From contig NZ_CP095042.1 of NCBI RefSeq assembly GCF_022919715.1, positions 248,001 to 312,000 of the forward strand: a stretch of DNA of 64,000 nt, in the 5' to 3' direction. The number at the start of each line of letters is the position of its first letter. Positions within the stretch are counted from its first letter, which is position 1. Source of the stretch: Agromyces sp. H17E-10. GTDB lineage: Bacteria; Actinomycetota; Actinomycetes; Actinomycetales; Microbacteriaceae. The translations under genes were made by a program, and so were the position numbers. Positions 1 through 8,830 of this stretch are shown one piece after another. The notes beneath the pieces are model-generated. The model made no database searches, was not told the DNA's origin, and worked only from the letters and a program-made list of their open reading frames with translations.

Positions 1-1367
1 GGCGCGACCTGGTCGACCGCGCCGGTGAACGCCGCCTCGTCGATCGCGCCGACGGCGACCACCGAGAACGGCCGGGAGACGAGGTCTGCTGCGAGCGCAC
101 GCACGTCGTCGGCGGTGACGCGTGCGATGCGCCGGAGCGCCTCGTCGAGATCTGCGAACTCGCCGAGCGTGAGCTCGGCGCGGCCGAGCCGCGACATGCG
201 GGTGTCGGAGTCTTCGAGGGCGAGCGCCGACGCGCCGGCGAGCTGCCCCGCCGCGCGCTGGAGCTCTTCGGCGGTGACGCCGTCGCTCGCCAGACGTTCG
301 AGCTCGTCGCGCATGAGCTCGGCGACGGTGCCCGCCTTCGCGGGGGCACAACCGGCGTACATGCCGAAGAGCCCGGCATCGGAGTAGGCGGGGGCGAAGG
401 AGTACACGGCGTACGCGAGACCGCGACGCTCGCGCACCTGCTGGAAGAGCCGCGACGACATGCCCGAGCCGAAGATCGCATTGAGCACGCTCATGGTCGA
501 ACGGCGCTCGTCGGTCGCGACGAGCCCGGGCACGCCGACGAGCAGGTTGACCTGTTCGGTCGGTCGTTCGACGACCGTGAGCGGATGCCCCGTGGCGAGC
601 TCCGCGGGCACGGTCGAGCGACGCGGCACCGGCGCGGACGCCTCGTCGAGGCGCCAGCCCGCCTCACCGAGGGCACGCGTGAGGTCGGCCAGGAGGACGT
701 CGTGGTCGACGGCGCCCGCGACCGTGACCACCAGGTCACGGGGACGGTAGTTGGCGCGGTAGTGGTCGAGCACGGCCGAACGCGTCGCGGCGCGAATGGA
801 CGCCGGGTCGCCGCCGATCGGGCGGCCGAGCGGGTGCTCGCCGAGGACGGTTCGGAAGAAGCGCTCGTTCGCGACATCGGCGGGATCGTCGCCCGCCATC
901 GACAGCTCCTCGAGGATGACGCCGCGCTCGGTCTCGAACTCGTCGGCGTCGAGGAGCGACGAGGTGAACATGTCGGCGAGCACCTCGACGGCCATCGGCA
1001 GATCCCGGTCTTGCACCTTCGCGTAGTAGCAGGTGTACTCCTTCGCGGTGAGCGCGTTGTGCTCGCCGCCGACGGAGTCGAACGAGATCGCGATGTCGAG
1101 CGCCGACCGCTTCGGGGTGCCCTTGAACAGCAAGTGCTCGAGGAAGTGCGTGGATCCGAGGCTCGCCGGGCCCGAGGCATCCGACCCCTGTTCGTCGCGC
1201 GAGCCGACCGCGACCCAGAAGCCGATGGTGACGCTGCGGCTGCCCGGCACCTGCTCGCTGAGCACGCGGACTCCGGAGGGGAGCACCGATCGCCGCACGC
1301 GCGAGCCGCCCGTCGCCTCGAACGAGAGCTCGGCCTGGCCGAGTGGGAGGTCGACGGCGCCGTTCAT
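1..1367 (-). CDS. M16 family zinc metallopeptidase (pitrilysin-like), 3' end cut by window edge
   Basis: Zinc peptidase of the insulinase/mitochondrial-processing-peptidase-like family. The reading frame on the minus strand is open from ATG at 1367 to base 1, about 455 residues. The inverted zinc motif HFLEH is at residues 74-78, followed by a downstream acidic stretch typical of the third metal ligand. The last visible residues (VVAVGAID) resemble the C-terminal end of the family, so only a few residues are probably missing. A TAGGCT -10 box (1380-1375) lies 7 bases before the ATG, which suggests a leaderless transcript. In many actinobacteria this gene directly follows pnp; here pnp is 16 kb upstream on the same strand. 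The substrate is unknown. Confidence 0.9.
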   Translation of the reverse strand, partial: MNGAVDLPLGQAELSFEATGGSRVRRSVLPSGVRVLSEQVPGSRSVTIGFWVAVGSRDEQGSDASGPASLGSTHFLEHLLFKGTPKRSALDIAISFDSVGGEHNALTAKEYTCYYAKVQDRDLPMAVEVLADMFTSSLLDADEFETERGVILEELSMAGDDPADVANERFFRTVLGEHPLGRPIGGDPASIRAATRSAVLDHYRANYRPRDLVVTVAGAVDHDVLLADLTRALGEAGWRLDEASAPVPRRSTVPAELATGHPLTVVERPTEQVNLLVGVPGLVATDERRSTMSVLNAIFGSGMSSRLFQQVRERRGLAYAVYSFAPAYSDAGLFGMYAGCAPAKAGTVAELMRDELERLASDGVTAEELQRAAGQLAGASALALEDSDTRMSRLGRAELTLGEFADLDEALRRIARVTADDVRALAADLVSRPFSVVAVGAIDEAAFTGAVDQVA

Positions 1368-1425
1368 CCCGAACAGCCTATGCCACCCGCGTGCGGAAAT
1401 CAGGTCGGCTGCCGAGCCGCCCGGT

Positions 1426-2514
1426 TCAGGCGGAGGCGCGGTCGAGCTCGACGAGTTCGGAGCGCGTCAGTTCCACCGCGGCGGCCGCGAGGAGCGCGTC
1501 GACCTGCTCGGGCCGCGTCGCGCTCGCGACGGGCGCGGCGATCGTGGGCTTGGCCAGCAGCCAGGCGAGAGCGACCGTCGCCGGCTGCACGCCGTGCGCG
1601 AACGCGACCTCGTCGACGGCGGCGAGCACGCGGTGACCGCGGCGGCCGAGGTGCTTCGCCTGGCGCGCGCCGCGGGCGTCGTGCCGCACGTCGGCGCGAC
1701 GGCGGACCTGTCCGCCGAGGAACCCGTTGGCGAGCGCGAAGTACGGCAGCACGGCGAGCCCTTGGGCGTGGGCGACGAGCTCGGGCGCGCCCTCGAACGG
1801 CTTGCGTTCCATCAGGTTGTAGCGGGTCGTGAACGTCTGGAAGCGCGGCAGGCCGTTCGCGGCGAGCACGCGTGCCTCGATGAGCCGGTCGGTGCCGAAG
1901 TCGCTCGCGCCGATCGCGCCGACCTTGCCGGCGGCGATGAGCGCGTCGATCGCACCGAGGCTCTCCTCGAGCGGCACCTCGGAGTCCTCGCCGTGGAAGT
2001 GCACGAGGTCGAGCCGCTCGACGCCGAGGCGCGAGAGCGAGGCCTCGACCGAGGCGTTGATCTGCTTCGGCGCGAGACCGGGGTGGTCGGGGTGCCGTCC
2101 GACCTTCGTCATGACCGACATGCGGCCGTGCGTGCGTCGCGATGCGAGCCACATGCCGATGATCGACTCGCTGCGACCGGCGGCGTAGCTGTCGGCGGTG
2201 TCGACGAGCGAGCCGCCGGTGCCGGCGAAGCGGTCGAGCACGGCGAAGGCGTCGTCAGCGCCCAGTGTCCAGCCGAACGTCGACGTGCCGAGCGCGAACG
2301 GCTGGGCCGTGATGCCCGTGTCGCCGATGGCGACCCTGGCGGGCACCGTGATCGGACCGGAGAGCGGGTTGGACGCGACCGTCTCGACGCGTAGGCGGGA
2401 TGCCTCGGCCTCGACGCGACCGGCATCGTCGCGTTCGGGCGCGTCGGCGTCGAGCTCGGTGACCGCCGCCCCCGCAGCGCTCACCGCGTCACCGCGGTAG
2501 ACGTGTCGTGCCAC
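1426..2514 (-). CDS. aldo/keto reductase
   Basis: NAD(P)H-dependent oxidoreductase of the aldo/keto reductase fold, 362 residues. The core starts near residue 60. The catalytic tetrad is visible: Asp105 and Tyr110 in DTADSY, Lys137 in MTKVG, and His in VHFHG near 172-174. The first 60 residues resemble no known domain, but the GTG start at 2514 is preceded by a strong GGAGGAGG ribosome site (about 2520-2530), so the extension is probably real. It lies downstream of citE on the same strand but is separated from it by 169 bases holding an inverted repeat, so it may be transcribed separately. The substrate cannot be deduced. Confidence 0.88.
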   Translation of the reverse strand: MARHVYRGDAVSAAGAAVTELDADAPERDDAGRVEAEASRLRVETVASNPLSGPITVPARVAIGDTGITAQPFALGTSTFGWTLGADDAFAVLDRFAGTGGSLVDTADSYAAGRSESIIGMWLASRRTHGRMSVMTKVGRHPDHPGLAPKQINASVEASLSRLGVERLDLVHFHGEDSEVPLEESLGAIDALIAAGKVGAIGASDFGTDRLIEARVLAANGLPRFQTFTTRYNLMERKPFEGAPELVAHAQGLAVLPYFALANGFLGGQVRRRADVRHDARGARQAKHLGRRGHRVLAAVDEVAFAHGVQPATVALAWLLAKPTIAAPVASATRPEQVDALLAAAAVELTRSELVELDRASA

Positions 2515-2575
2515 TCGTCTCCTCCTCCCCAGGATTGGCTCCGAGAATAGGCAGATCGAGCGTGCATTCGTCGCG

Positions 2576-2610
2576 GATTCGATGGAGAACGGGTGAACCG
2601 TTATCGAATC
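2576..2610. promoter_or_regulatory. bulged inverted repeat between citE and the aldo/keto reductase
   Basis: Nested inverted repeat: outer arms GATTCGAT (2576-2583) and ATCGAATC (2603-2610), inner arms AACGG (2588-2592) and CCGTT (2598-2602), with four unpaired bases in the left arm. There is no long T-run, so an operator or processed hairpin is as likely as a terminator. Confidence 0.4.
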
Positions 2611-2683
2611 GTTTGCTGCGAGCCCCTCGGTGTCCCCCGTTCGCGGGATACTGAGGGTCGCTCAGTGCGTGCGGGCGCCCCGT

Positions 2684-3502
2684 TCAGTCTCGGGCGCGCC
2701 GGAGCACGGCGTCGGCCTGGGCGAGCAGCGGCGCGTCGACCATCGTCCCCCGGAACGCGAACACACCGCGCTCCCCCTCGGCCGCGGCGAGCACGGCCCG
2801 GGCCCACTCGATGCGTTCGGGATCGGGCCGGTACGCCGAACGTACGACCTCGGCCTGCGACGGGTGGATGCACGCGGTCGCGGCGAAGCCGCTGGCTGCC
2901 GCGTCCTCCGCCTCGAGACGGAGTCCGTCGAGGTCGGCGATGTCGAGGTGCACGGCGTCGATCGCCGCTGCACCGTGCGCCCCGGCCGCGAGCAGCACCC
3001 GGCTCCTCGCGTGGCGCGCGACGTCGCGGTAGCCGCCGTCGGACCCCCGGCTCGACGATCCGCCGAGCGAGGCGACGAGGTCCTCCGCGCCCCACATGAG
3101 CGCCGACACGTTCGGGATCGCCGCGATCTCGGGAGCCGCCATCACCCCGCGCGCCGTCTCGCACAGTGCGATGACCTCGAGCTCGGCGAGGTCGACGAGA
3201 TCGGCCGTGCCCTCGCACTTGGCCAGCATCACGGTGCGGTAGTCGGTCGCCGCGAGGGCGGTGAGGTCGGCGGCGAAGTCATCGCCCGACGCGGGATTCA
3301 CGCGCACGATCACCCGTTCGGGGTCGAGCGGCGTCTCGACGAGGGCGACACGGGCGGCCGGCTTCGCTCCCGGCGCGACCGCGTCCTCGAGGTCGAGGAT
3401 CACCGCGTCGGCGCGGTCGAGCGCCTTCGCGTACCGTTCGGGGCGGTCGGCCGGGCAGAACAGGATGGCGGGGCCGAACCGGAAGGCCGGGCGCTCGGTC
3501 AT
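2684..3502 (-). CDS. CitE-like beta-hydroxyacyl-CoA lyase (HpcH/HpaI aldolase family)
   Basis: Lyase of the CitE/HpcH TIM-barrel family, 272 residues, starting at ATG 3502 that overlaps the maoC stop (ATGA). The N-terminus FCPADRPERYAKAL and the segment DAVILDLEDAV (Mg-binding Asp/Glu region) are typical, as is MLAKCEGTADL. It is the last gene of the accA1-fadE-maoC-citE run, the same set as M. tuberculosis Rv2501c-Rv2498c. Rv2498c is described as a bifunctional enzyme that cleaves (S)-citramalyl-CoA in itaconate breakdown and (R)-HMG-CoA in leucine breakdown. The same role is inferred here from family and neighbours; the stereochemistry cannot be read from sequence. Confidence 0.88.
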   Translation of the reverse strand: MTERPAFRFGPAILFCPADRPERYAKALDRADAVILDLEDAVAPGAKPAARVALVETPLDPERVIVRVNPASGDDFAADLTALAATDYRTVMLAKCEGTADLVDLAELEVIALCETARGVMAAPEIAAIPNVSALMWGAEDLVASLGGSSSRGSDGGYRDVARHARSRVLLAAGAHGAAAIDAVHLDIADLDGLRLEAEDAAASGFAATACIHPSQAEVVRSAYRPDPERIEWARAVLAAAEGERGVFAFRGTMVDAPLLAQADAVLRRARD

Positions 3503-4092
3503 CACTCCTCCTCGTCGGATGCGACGCGTGCGCGCCGACCGATGCGGGTGCCGGGGGCGCCGTCGGACCCGGCTGCCGCCGCCTGCCGCTCCCCCGCCTC
3601 GCGCATCCACATGAGCACCGAACGCGTCGCCCGCGCCACCTCGACGCCGTGCTGGTTGCGCCCGACGTGGTGCAGCGTGACGATGCCCTGGCCCGGCCGC
3701 GATGCCGACTCGCGCGTCGCGACGACGAGCGTCTCGCTGTAGAGCGTGTCGCCGTGGTACATCGGCGCCGGGAACGCGACCTCGGTGAAGCCCAGGTTCG
3801 CGACGATCGTGCCCTGCGTGAGCTGCGCGACCGAGGCGCCCACGATCGTCGCGAGCGTGAACATCGAGTTGACGAGGCGCTCGCCGAAGGGCTGCCCCTC
3901 GGCCCAGGCCGCGTCGAGGTGCAGCGACTGCGTGTTCATCGTCATCGTCGTGAAGAGCACGTTGTCGGCCTCGGTCACGGTACGACCCGGCCGGTGCAGG
4001 TAGCGGGTGCCCGGCTCGAACTCCTCGAACCAGAGTCCGCGCTGCAGCACGTCGCGGCGCACCGCGGGCAGTTCGGTCGATTCGTCGGGCAT
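3502..4092 (-). CDS. MaoC-like enoyl-CoA hydratase
   Basis: Hot-dog-fold hydratase, 196 residues, with MaoC features: N-terminal RYLHRPGRTVTEADNVLFT, a central segment around residues 65-110 (NSMFTLATIVG, YHGDTLYSE) and the C-terminal VEVARATRSVLMW strand. It corresponds to M. tuberculosis Rv2499c in a conserved leucine/itaconate cluster, so the likely reaction is hydration of a branched unsaturated acyl-CoA such as itaconyl-CoA, mesaconyl-CoA or 3-methylglutaconyl-CoA. It is translationally coupled to citE by a 4-base overlap and starts 54 bases after fadE. The charged last 30 residues look like a flexible tail. Confidence 0.87.
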   Translation of the reverse strand: MPDESTELPAVRRDVLQRGLWFEEFEPGTRYLHRPGRTVTEADNVLFTTMTMNTQSLHLDAAWAEGQPFGERLVNSMFTLATIVGASVAQLTQGTIVANLGFTEVAFPAPMYHGDTLYSETLVVATRESASRPGQGIVTLHHVGRNQHGVEVARATRSVLMWMREAGERQAAAAGSDGAPGTRIGRRARVASDEEE

Positions 4093-4146
4093 CGCCCGCT
4101 CCCTCCCGCCCCGGCTCCGGCCGAGGCATCCCTCTCGATGCGAACG

Positions 4147-5313
4147 CTACCCCGCGAGGCCCAGCTCGCGCGCGATGACGAGCAGCTGCACCTCGTTCGT
4201 GCCCTCGCCGATCTCGAGGATCTTCGAGTCGCGGTAGTGCCGGGCGACGAGGGTCTCGTTCATGAAGCCCATGCCGCCGAAGATCTGGGTGGCGTCGCGC
4301 GAGTTCGCCATGGCCGCGTCGCTCGACACGAGCTTGGCCATCGCCGCCTCCTTCTTGAACGGGAGGCCGGCGTCGGCGCGCCGGGCCGCGTCGTGCCAGG
4401 CGAGGCGCGCGGTGTAGACGCGGGCCTGCATCTGGGCGATCGTGAACGCGATGTACTGGTGCGACGCGATCGGCACGCCGAAGACGTTGCGGGTCTTCGC
4501 GTAGGCGATCGCCTCGTCGAGGCAGCCCTGTGCGGCGCCGGTGGCGAGGGCGGCGATCGCGATGCGGCCCTCGTCGAGCGTCTGCAGGAAGTTCGCGAAG
4601 CCGCGGCCCCGCTCGCCCAGCAGGTTCGACGCGGGCACGCGCACGTCGTCGAACGTGAGCGGGTGCGTGTCGCTCGCGCGCCACCCTGCCTTGTCGTAAC
4701 CGGGGGCGACCGTGAATCCGGGGGTGCCGTTCGGCACGATGATCGTCGAGAGCTCCTTCGAGACGGAGCCGTCGGGCCGGGTGCGCTCGCCCGTCACCGC
4801 GGTGACGGTGACGAACTTCGTGATCGGCGTGCCCGAGTTGGTGATGAACTGCTTCGAGCCGTTGATCACCCACTCGTCGCCGTCGAGCACGGCGGTCGTG
4901 CGGGTGGCGCCGGCGTCGGAGCCGGCCTCGGGCTCGGTCAGCCCGAACCCGCCGAGCGCCTTGCCGGCGACGAGGTCGGGCAGGTACTCGGCCTTCTGCT
5001 CGTCGGTGCCGTGGCGGTAGATCGGCATGGCACCGAGGCCGACGGCGGCCTCGAGCGTGATCGCGATCGACTGGTCGACGCGCGCGAGCGCCTCGATCGC
5101 GAGGCAGAGGGCGAGGTAGTCGCCGCCCTGTCCGCCGACCTCTTCGGGGAACGGCAGGCCGAACAGCCCGAGCTCGCCCATCTGCGCGACGACATCCATC
5201 GACAGCGTGTGGGTGCGGTCGGCCTCGTACGACTGGGGGGCGACGACGGTGTCGGCGAACTCGCAGACCATGTCGTACAGCTGCTGTTCCTCGGCGCTCA
5301 GCTCGGTGCTCAC
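4147..5313 (-). CDS. acyl-CoA dehydrogenase, branched-chain type (FadE19-like)
   Basis: Flavoprotein acyl-CoA dehydrogenase, 388 residues, the usual family length. The FAD/substrate motif FGLTEPEAGSDAGATRT is at 123-139. The C-terminal motif IGEGTNEVQ carries Glu near 370, at the medium-chain-type catalytic-base position. The GTG start at 5313 has AGGAG 7 bases upstream; a longer reading to 5421 would overlap accA1 and is not supported. It lies 28 bases after accA1 and before maoC/citE, so a branched substrate such as isovaleryl-CoA is inferred. Classical isovaleryl-CoA dehydrogenases place the base elsewhere, so the exact substrate stays open. Confidence 0.9.
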   Translation of the reverse strand: MSTELSAEEQQLYDMVCEFADTVVAPQSYEADRTHTLSMDVVAQMGELGLFGLPFPEEVGGQGGDYLALCLAIEALARVDQSIAITLEAAVGLGAMPIYRHGTDEQKAEYLPDLVAGKALGGFGLTEPEAGSDAGATRTTAVLDGDEWVINGSKQFITNSGTPITKFVTVTAVTGERTRPDGSVSKELSTIIVPNGTPGFTVAPGYDKAGWRASDTHPLTFDDVRVPASNLLGERGRGFANFLQTLDEGRIAIAALATGAAQGCLDEAIAYAKTRNVFGVPIASHQYIAFTIAQMQARVYTARLAWHDAARRADAGLPFKKEAAMAKLVSSDAAMANSRDATQIFGGMGFMNETLVARHYRDSKILEIGEGTNEVQLLVIARELGLAG

Positions 5314-5341
5314 GTCGTGCTCCTCATTCCTGGTGGGGTGT

Positions 5342-7336
5342 TCACGGGCGGGCACCCTCGTGAGGTGCGCCCGACGATTCGGTGGTGGGGTTCGGTGCCG
5401 CGGATGCCTCTGCGGAGGCATCCACGCGGGCGACGGGCTGGTCGCGGGACACCTGCTGGCCCACGGCCACCTCGAGCCGGACGGTGCCGGCGACGGTCGC
5501 GGTGACTCGGTGCTCCATCTTCATCGCCTCGATCGCGACGACGGCGTCACCGGGCTCGACCCGGTCGCCGTCGGCCACGAGCACCGCGATGACGGTGCCG
5601 GGCATGGGCGCGCGGAGCTCGGGGTCGGCCAGGCCGCCGCGCTCGATCATCGCGAGGCGGGCGGCGAGCGCAGCACGGCGGTCGTCGGCGGGCACGCGCC
5701 AGGTACCGAGCGCCGTGTGCACCCAGAGTGCGCCGTCGGCGGCCTTCGCAGCAGTGATGCCGGATGCCTCGGGGCGCGGTCGCACGTTCTCGGTGCGCCC
5801 GATGCGCCAGTCGCGTGCGAGTTGCCACGCGCGACCGCCCGACGCACGGGCGGCGTCGATCGCCGCCTCGGCACGGACCGCCTTCGCGATCTCGAGCACC
5901 TCGCCCGGCAGGTTGTCGGACGAGGACTCGGGCATGCGATCGATGAGGCCCGTGTCGAGGTCGCCGTGCTGCACCGCGGGCTCGGCGAGGAGCCGGCGGA
6001 GGAACGCGATGTTCGTGTCGACGCCGAGCACCACGGTCTCGGCGAGCGCGGCGTCGAGTCGTGCGAGCGCCTCGGCCCGGTCGCCGCCGTAGGCGATCAC
6101 CTTGGCGAGCATGGGGTCGTAGTCGGCCGTGATCACCTGGCCGGAGCGGATGCCCCCGTCGACGCGCACCCCGGCGCCGGCCGGCGCCCGCCACTCGAGC
6201 AGTTCGCCCGTCGACGGGAGGAACCCTCGCTCGGGGCTCTCCGCGTAGACGCGGGCCTCGACGGCGTGACCGGTCAGTCGGACGTCGGCCTGTCGGATGG
6301 CGAGGGGCCGGCCCGCCGCGACGTAGAGCTGCTGCGCGACGAGGTCGACGCCAATGACGAGTTCGGTGACGGGGTGCTCGACCTGCAGCCGGGTGTTCAT
6401 CTCGATGAAGAAGAACTCGTCGGGTGCGGCGTCGGACACGAGGAACTCGACGGTGCCGGCGCCGAGGTAGTCGACGCTGCGAGCGGCTTCGCACGCCGCC
6501 TCTCCGATGCGGGCCCGGGTGGCTTCGTCGAGCAGTGGCGAGGGCGCCTCCTCGATCACCTTCTGGTGACGGCGCTGCAGCGAGCACTCGCGTTCGCCGA
6601 GGTGGATTACGTTGCCCGCGGCGTCGGCGAGCACCTGCACCTCGATGTGGCGCGGCCGTTCGATGAGCCGTTCGAGCAGGAGGGTGTCGTCGCCGAACGC
6701 GGCGCGGGCGATACGTCGGGCGGCGGGCAGGGCCGTCGCGAGCTCGTTCCGGTCCCGGGCGATCTGCATGCCCTTGCCGCCGCCGCCCGCAGAGGGCTTC
6801 ACGAGCAGGGGGAACCCGATGCCCGCGGCGGCTTCGATGAGCGCGTCATCGTCGAGCGACGGGTCGGCGATGCCGGGCACCGTCGGCACGCCCGACGCGG
6901 CGACGTGCCGCTTCGCGCGGATCTTGTCGCCCATGATCTCGAGCGCACGCGCCCCGGGGCCGATGAAGACGATGCCGGCGTCGGCGCACGCGGCGGCGAA
7001 GCCCGCGTCCTCGGAGAGGAACCCGTAGCCGGGGTGGACGGCCTGCGCCCCGGTCGCGATCGCGGCGGCGATCAGCCGGTCGGCGTCGAGGTAGCTCTCG
7101 GCGGCCGCCGCCGGGCCGATGCGCACCGCGTCGTCGGCGAGCCGCACGTGCGGCGCGTCGGCGTCGGCGTCGGAGAACACGGCGATCGAGCGGATGCCGA
7201 GCCGACGCAGCGTGCGGATCACCCGGACCGCGATCTCGCCGCGGTTGGCGACGAGCACGCGGTCGAAGGGGCGATCGCCGGTCTCGGCGCTGAGCGTCGG
7301 CCGAGCATCGACCGGCGAAACCTCGAACGTGGCCAT
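5342..7336 (-). CDS. accA1: acyl-CoA carboxylase alpha subunit (biotin carboxylase plus biotin carrier), 3-methylcrotonyl-CoA type
   Basis: Biotin-dependent carboxylase alpha chain, 664 residues. Order: biotin carboxylase N domain ([16 protein letters not shown] near 27-42), ATP-grasp domain with [10 protein letters not shown] and [14 protein letters not shown], biotin carboxylase C domain, linker and C-terminal biotinyl domain with EAMKMEH, biotinylated Lys about 606. With AccD1 it should carboxylate 3-methylcrotonyl-CoA in leucine degradation, as in the M. tuberculosis accA1/accD1 locus. First gene of the operon accA1-fadE-maoC-citE. Its promoter has TTGCCA (7424-7419), a 17-bp spacer and TAACAT (7401-7396), with two operators at 7372-7387 and 7398-7413. 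Confidence 0.92.
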   Translation of the reverse strand: MATFEVSPVDARPTLSAETGDRPFDRVLVANRGEIAVRVIRTLRRLGIRSIAVFSDADADAPHVRLADDAVRIGPAAAAESYLDADRLIAAAIATGAQAVHPGYGFLSEDAGFAAACADAGIVFIGPGARALEIMGDKIRAKRHVAASGVPTVPGIADPSLDDDALIEAAAGIGFPLLVKPSAGGGGKGMQIARDRNELATALPAARRIARAAFGDDTLLLERLIERPRHIEVQVLADAAGNVIHLGERECSLQRRHQKVIEEAPSPLLDEATRARIGEAACEAARSVDYLGAGTVEFLVSDAAPDEFFFIEMNTRLQVEHPVTELVIGVDLVAQQLYVAAGRPLAIRQADVRLTGHAVEARVYAESPERGFLPSTGELLEWRAPAGAGVRVDGGIRSGQVITADYDPMLAKVIAYGGDRAEALARLDAALAETVVLGVDTNIAFLRRLLAEPAVQHGDLDTGLIDRMPESSSDNLPGEVLEIAKAVRAEAAIDAARASGGRAWQLARDWRIGRTENVRPRPEASGITAAKAADGALWVHTALGTWRVPADDRRAALAARLAMIERGGLADPELRAPMPGTVIAVLVADGDRVEPGDAVVAIEAMKMEHRVTATVAGTVRLEVAVGQQVSRDQPVARVDASAEASAAPNPTTESSGAPHEGARP

Positions 7337-7371
7337 CCGCGCCTCTCTGCAACACTGCAGCGCGCCGTCCA

Positions 7372-7387
7372 GTTAGCGCGCACTAAC
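7372..7387. promoter_or_regulatory. operator site 1 of the accA1 promoter
   Basis: Palindrome GTTAGCG-CG-CACTAAC; with flanking bases 7370-7389 it is a 20-bp inverted repeat with one mismatched pair. It lies just downstream of the predicted transcription start of accA1 and matches the sites before accD1 (10531-10546, 10559-10574). Confidence 0.75.
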
Positions 7388-7395
7388 TGGATTCG

Positions 7396-7424
7396 ATGTT
7401 AGTGCTCGCTAACTGAAATGGCAA
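7396..7424 (-). promoter_or_regulatory. accA1 promoter with embedded operator site 2
   Basis: On the minus strand -35 TTGCCA (7424-7419), 17-bp spacer and -10 TAACAT (7401-7396). The palindrome GTTAGTG-CT-CGCTAAC (7398-7413) covers the -10 and most of the spacer, a repressor position. It also contains the tetR stop codon (7399-7401). The arrangement is duplicated at 10557-10585 before accD1. Confidence 0.75.
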
Positions 7425-7968
7425 GCGACTCGGCGATGCGTTCGACCCCGTACTCGAATGCCGCCTCGACGTCGCCGCCCAGGCGGAACGCCCCCGAGAG
7501 CTCCATCGTCACGAAGCCGTTCGCCCACGCCGTGACGGTGCGCGCCGCCGAGAGCGCATCGGCCTCGCCGACGAGCGAGGTCGCGACGCGCAGCACGGGC
7601 GCGCTCGCCTCGGCCAGCAGCGCCTGCGACACCCCGCCGCCGCCGGGGGCGAACACGAGCCCGAACGCGACGGGCCGTTCATGGGCGAAGGCTCGGAGGG
7701 CTCGGGCGAGGGCCGCGAGCTCGGCGCGCGGGTCGCCGTCGACCGGGGCCGCCTCGCCGAGCCGCCGGGCGAGATCGCGGACCGTCGCTTCGGCGACGAG
7801 CTCGACGAGTGCGCCGCGGTTTCGGACGCGCTTGTAGAGCGAGGGCGCCCGCACGCCGACGCGCCCGGCGACGGCCTGCATCGTGAGCCCGTCGAGCCCG
7901 TGGGCCTCGACGATCGATCGGCCTGCTGCGACGATCTCGTCGAGTGAGGTGCGGTCGGGTGCGGGCAT
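7399..7968 (-). CDS. TetR family regulator (WHG-type C-terminal domain)
   Basis: 189-residue TetR repressor. The N-terminal helix-turn-helix spans about residues 11-58 (LTMQAVAGRVGVRAPSLYKR). The C-terminal part, with its GGG-rich loop and WANGF segment, resembles the WHG group. It is divergent from the MBL-fold gene at 8092 and the space between them carries an array of ATAGCC half-sites (8017-8056), its most likely operator. It is co-directional with accA1, 62 bases upstream, so read-through could link them. Whether it also reads the GTTAGYG operators is unknown; the TetR at 10579 is a better placed candidate. Confidence 0.9.
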   Translation of the reverse strand: MPAPDRTSLDEIVAAGRSIVEAHGLDGLTMQAVAGRVGVRAPSLYKRVRNRGALVELVAEATVRDLARRLGEAAPVDGDPRAELAALARALRAFAHERPVAFGLVFAPGGGGVSQALLAEASAPVLRVATSLVGEADALSAARTVTAWANGFVTMELSGAFRLGGDVEAAFEYGVERIAESLAISVSEH

Positions 7969-8016
7969 GTCGGACCCACTTTCTGGACGTCGGTCATCGG
8001 TGTCGGATCGAGTCTA

Positions 8017-8056
8017 GGCTATTGCGCATAGCCATGATGGCTATGTAGCATAGCCA
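8017..8056. promoter_or_regulatory. array of four alternating ATAGCC/GGCTAT half-sites
   Basis: Half-sites GGCTAT (8017-8022), ATAGCC (8028-8033), GGCTAT (8039-8044) and ATAGCC (8051-8056) are spaced 11, 11 and 12 bases apart, about one helical turn. The middle pair forms the perfect palindrome ATAGCCAT-G-ATGGCTAT (8028-8044). It sits between the divergent tetR (start 7968) and the MBL-fold gene (start 8092), so it is probably the shared operator. Confidence 0.7.
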
Positions 8057-8091
8057 TCATCACCCGCCAACGACTCCAGAGGACGCCGGAC

Positions 8092-8817
8092 ATGCAGCTC
8101 GCCCCTTCACTCCACCGCATCGGCAACGACATCGTGGCCGTCTACCTCATCGACGCCCCCGATGGCGTCACCGTCATCGACGCGGGCCTCGCCGGCCAGT
8201 ACCCCGAGCTTCTCGCCGAGCTCGAGACGATGGGTCGCAGCATCGACGATGTCCGCGGCGTCGTGCTCACGCACGGCGACACCGACCACATCGGGTTCGC
8301 CGAGCGACTCCGGCGCGATCACGGCGTCCCCGTCTACGTGCACGAGGCCGATGCGGCTCGGGCACGCGGCGAGGAGTCGACGAAGCCCGAGTGGGGGCAC
8401 GTCAAGGTCGGCGCGACCGCGAAGTTCCTCTGGTACGCCGCCCGCAAGGGCGGGTTGAAGACGACCTACCTCGCCGACGTCGTGCCCGTGCGTGGCGGCG
8501 ACGTGCTCGACCTGCCGGGTTCACCGCGCATCGTCGCGATGCCGGGCCACTCGGCCGGCAGCGTCGCGATCCACGTGCCGGCGGTCGACGCGGTCTTCGT
8601 CGGCGACGCGCTCACCACCCGTCATGTCCTCACAGGCGAACACGGCCCGCAGCCGGCCCCGTTCACCGACGACCCCGCCGAGGCGCTCGCCTCGCTGCAC
8701 CACCTCGACGGCATCGGCGCAAGCTGGGTGCTGCCGGGCCACGGCACGCCGTGGAACGACGGCGTGCCCGCCATCGTCGCCGCGATCGAACGGTCGGCCG
8801 CCGCATCCGGTCGTTGA
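8092..8817 (+). CDS. metallo-beta-lactamase-fold hydrolase
   Basis: 241-residue MBL-fold protein. The metal motif reads HGDTDH (residues 61-66), with Asp at the position usually held by the second His of HxHxDH; this variant is common in some subfamilies. Further ligands are in MPGHSAGS (about 145-152), FVGDAL (about 168) and LPGHG near the C-terminus. There is no signal peptide, so it is cytoplasmic. It is oriented opposite to the flanking acc genes and splits the accD1/accA1 pair, apparently inserted together with the divergent TetR that likely controls it. The substrate (thioester, lactone or phosphodiester) cannot be told. Confidence 0.85.
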   Translation: MQLAPSLHRIGNDIVAVYLIDAPDGVTVIDAGLAGQYPELLAELETMGRSIDDVRGVVLTHGDTDHIGFAERLRRDHGVPVYVHEADAARARGEESTKPEWGHVKVGATAKFLWYAARKGGLKTTYLADVVPVRGGDVLDLPGSPRIVAMPGHSAGSVAIHVPAVDAVFVGDALTTRHVLTGEHGPQPAPFTDDPAEALASLHHLDGIGASWVLPGHGTPWNDGVPAIVAAIERSAAASGR

Positions 8818-8830
8818 CGGCGGCGCGCCG

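Noticed and set aside
2684..4873. 729-codon frame that contains citE
   Set aside because: Only the part from 3502 has coding character; the upstream part is out of frame with maoC and fadE, which are certain.
5207..7402. 731-codon plus-strand frame across accA1
   Set aside because: Mirror of a certain biotin carboxylase gene; no domain or ribosome site.
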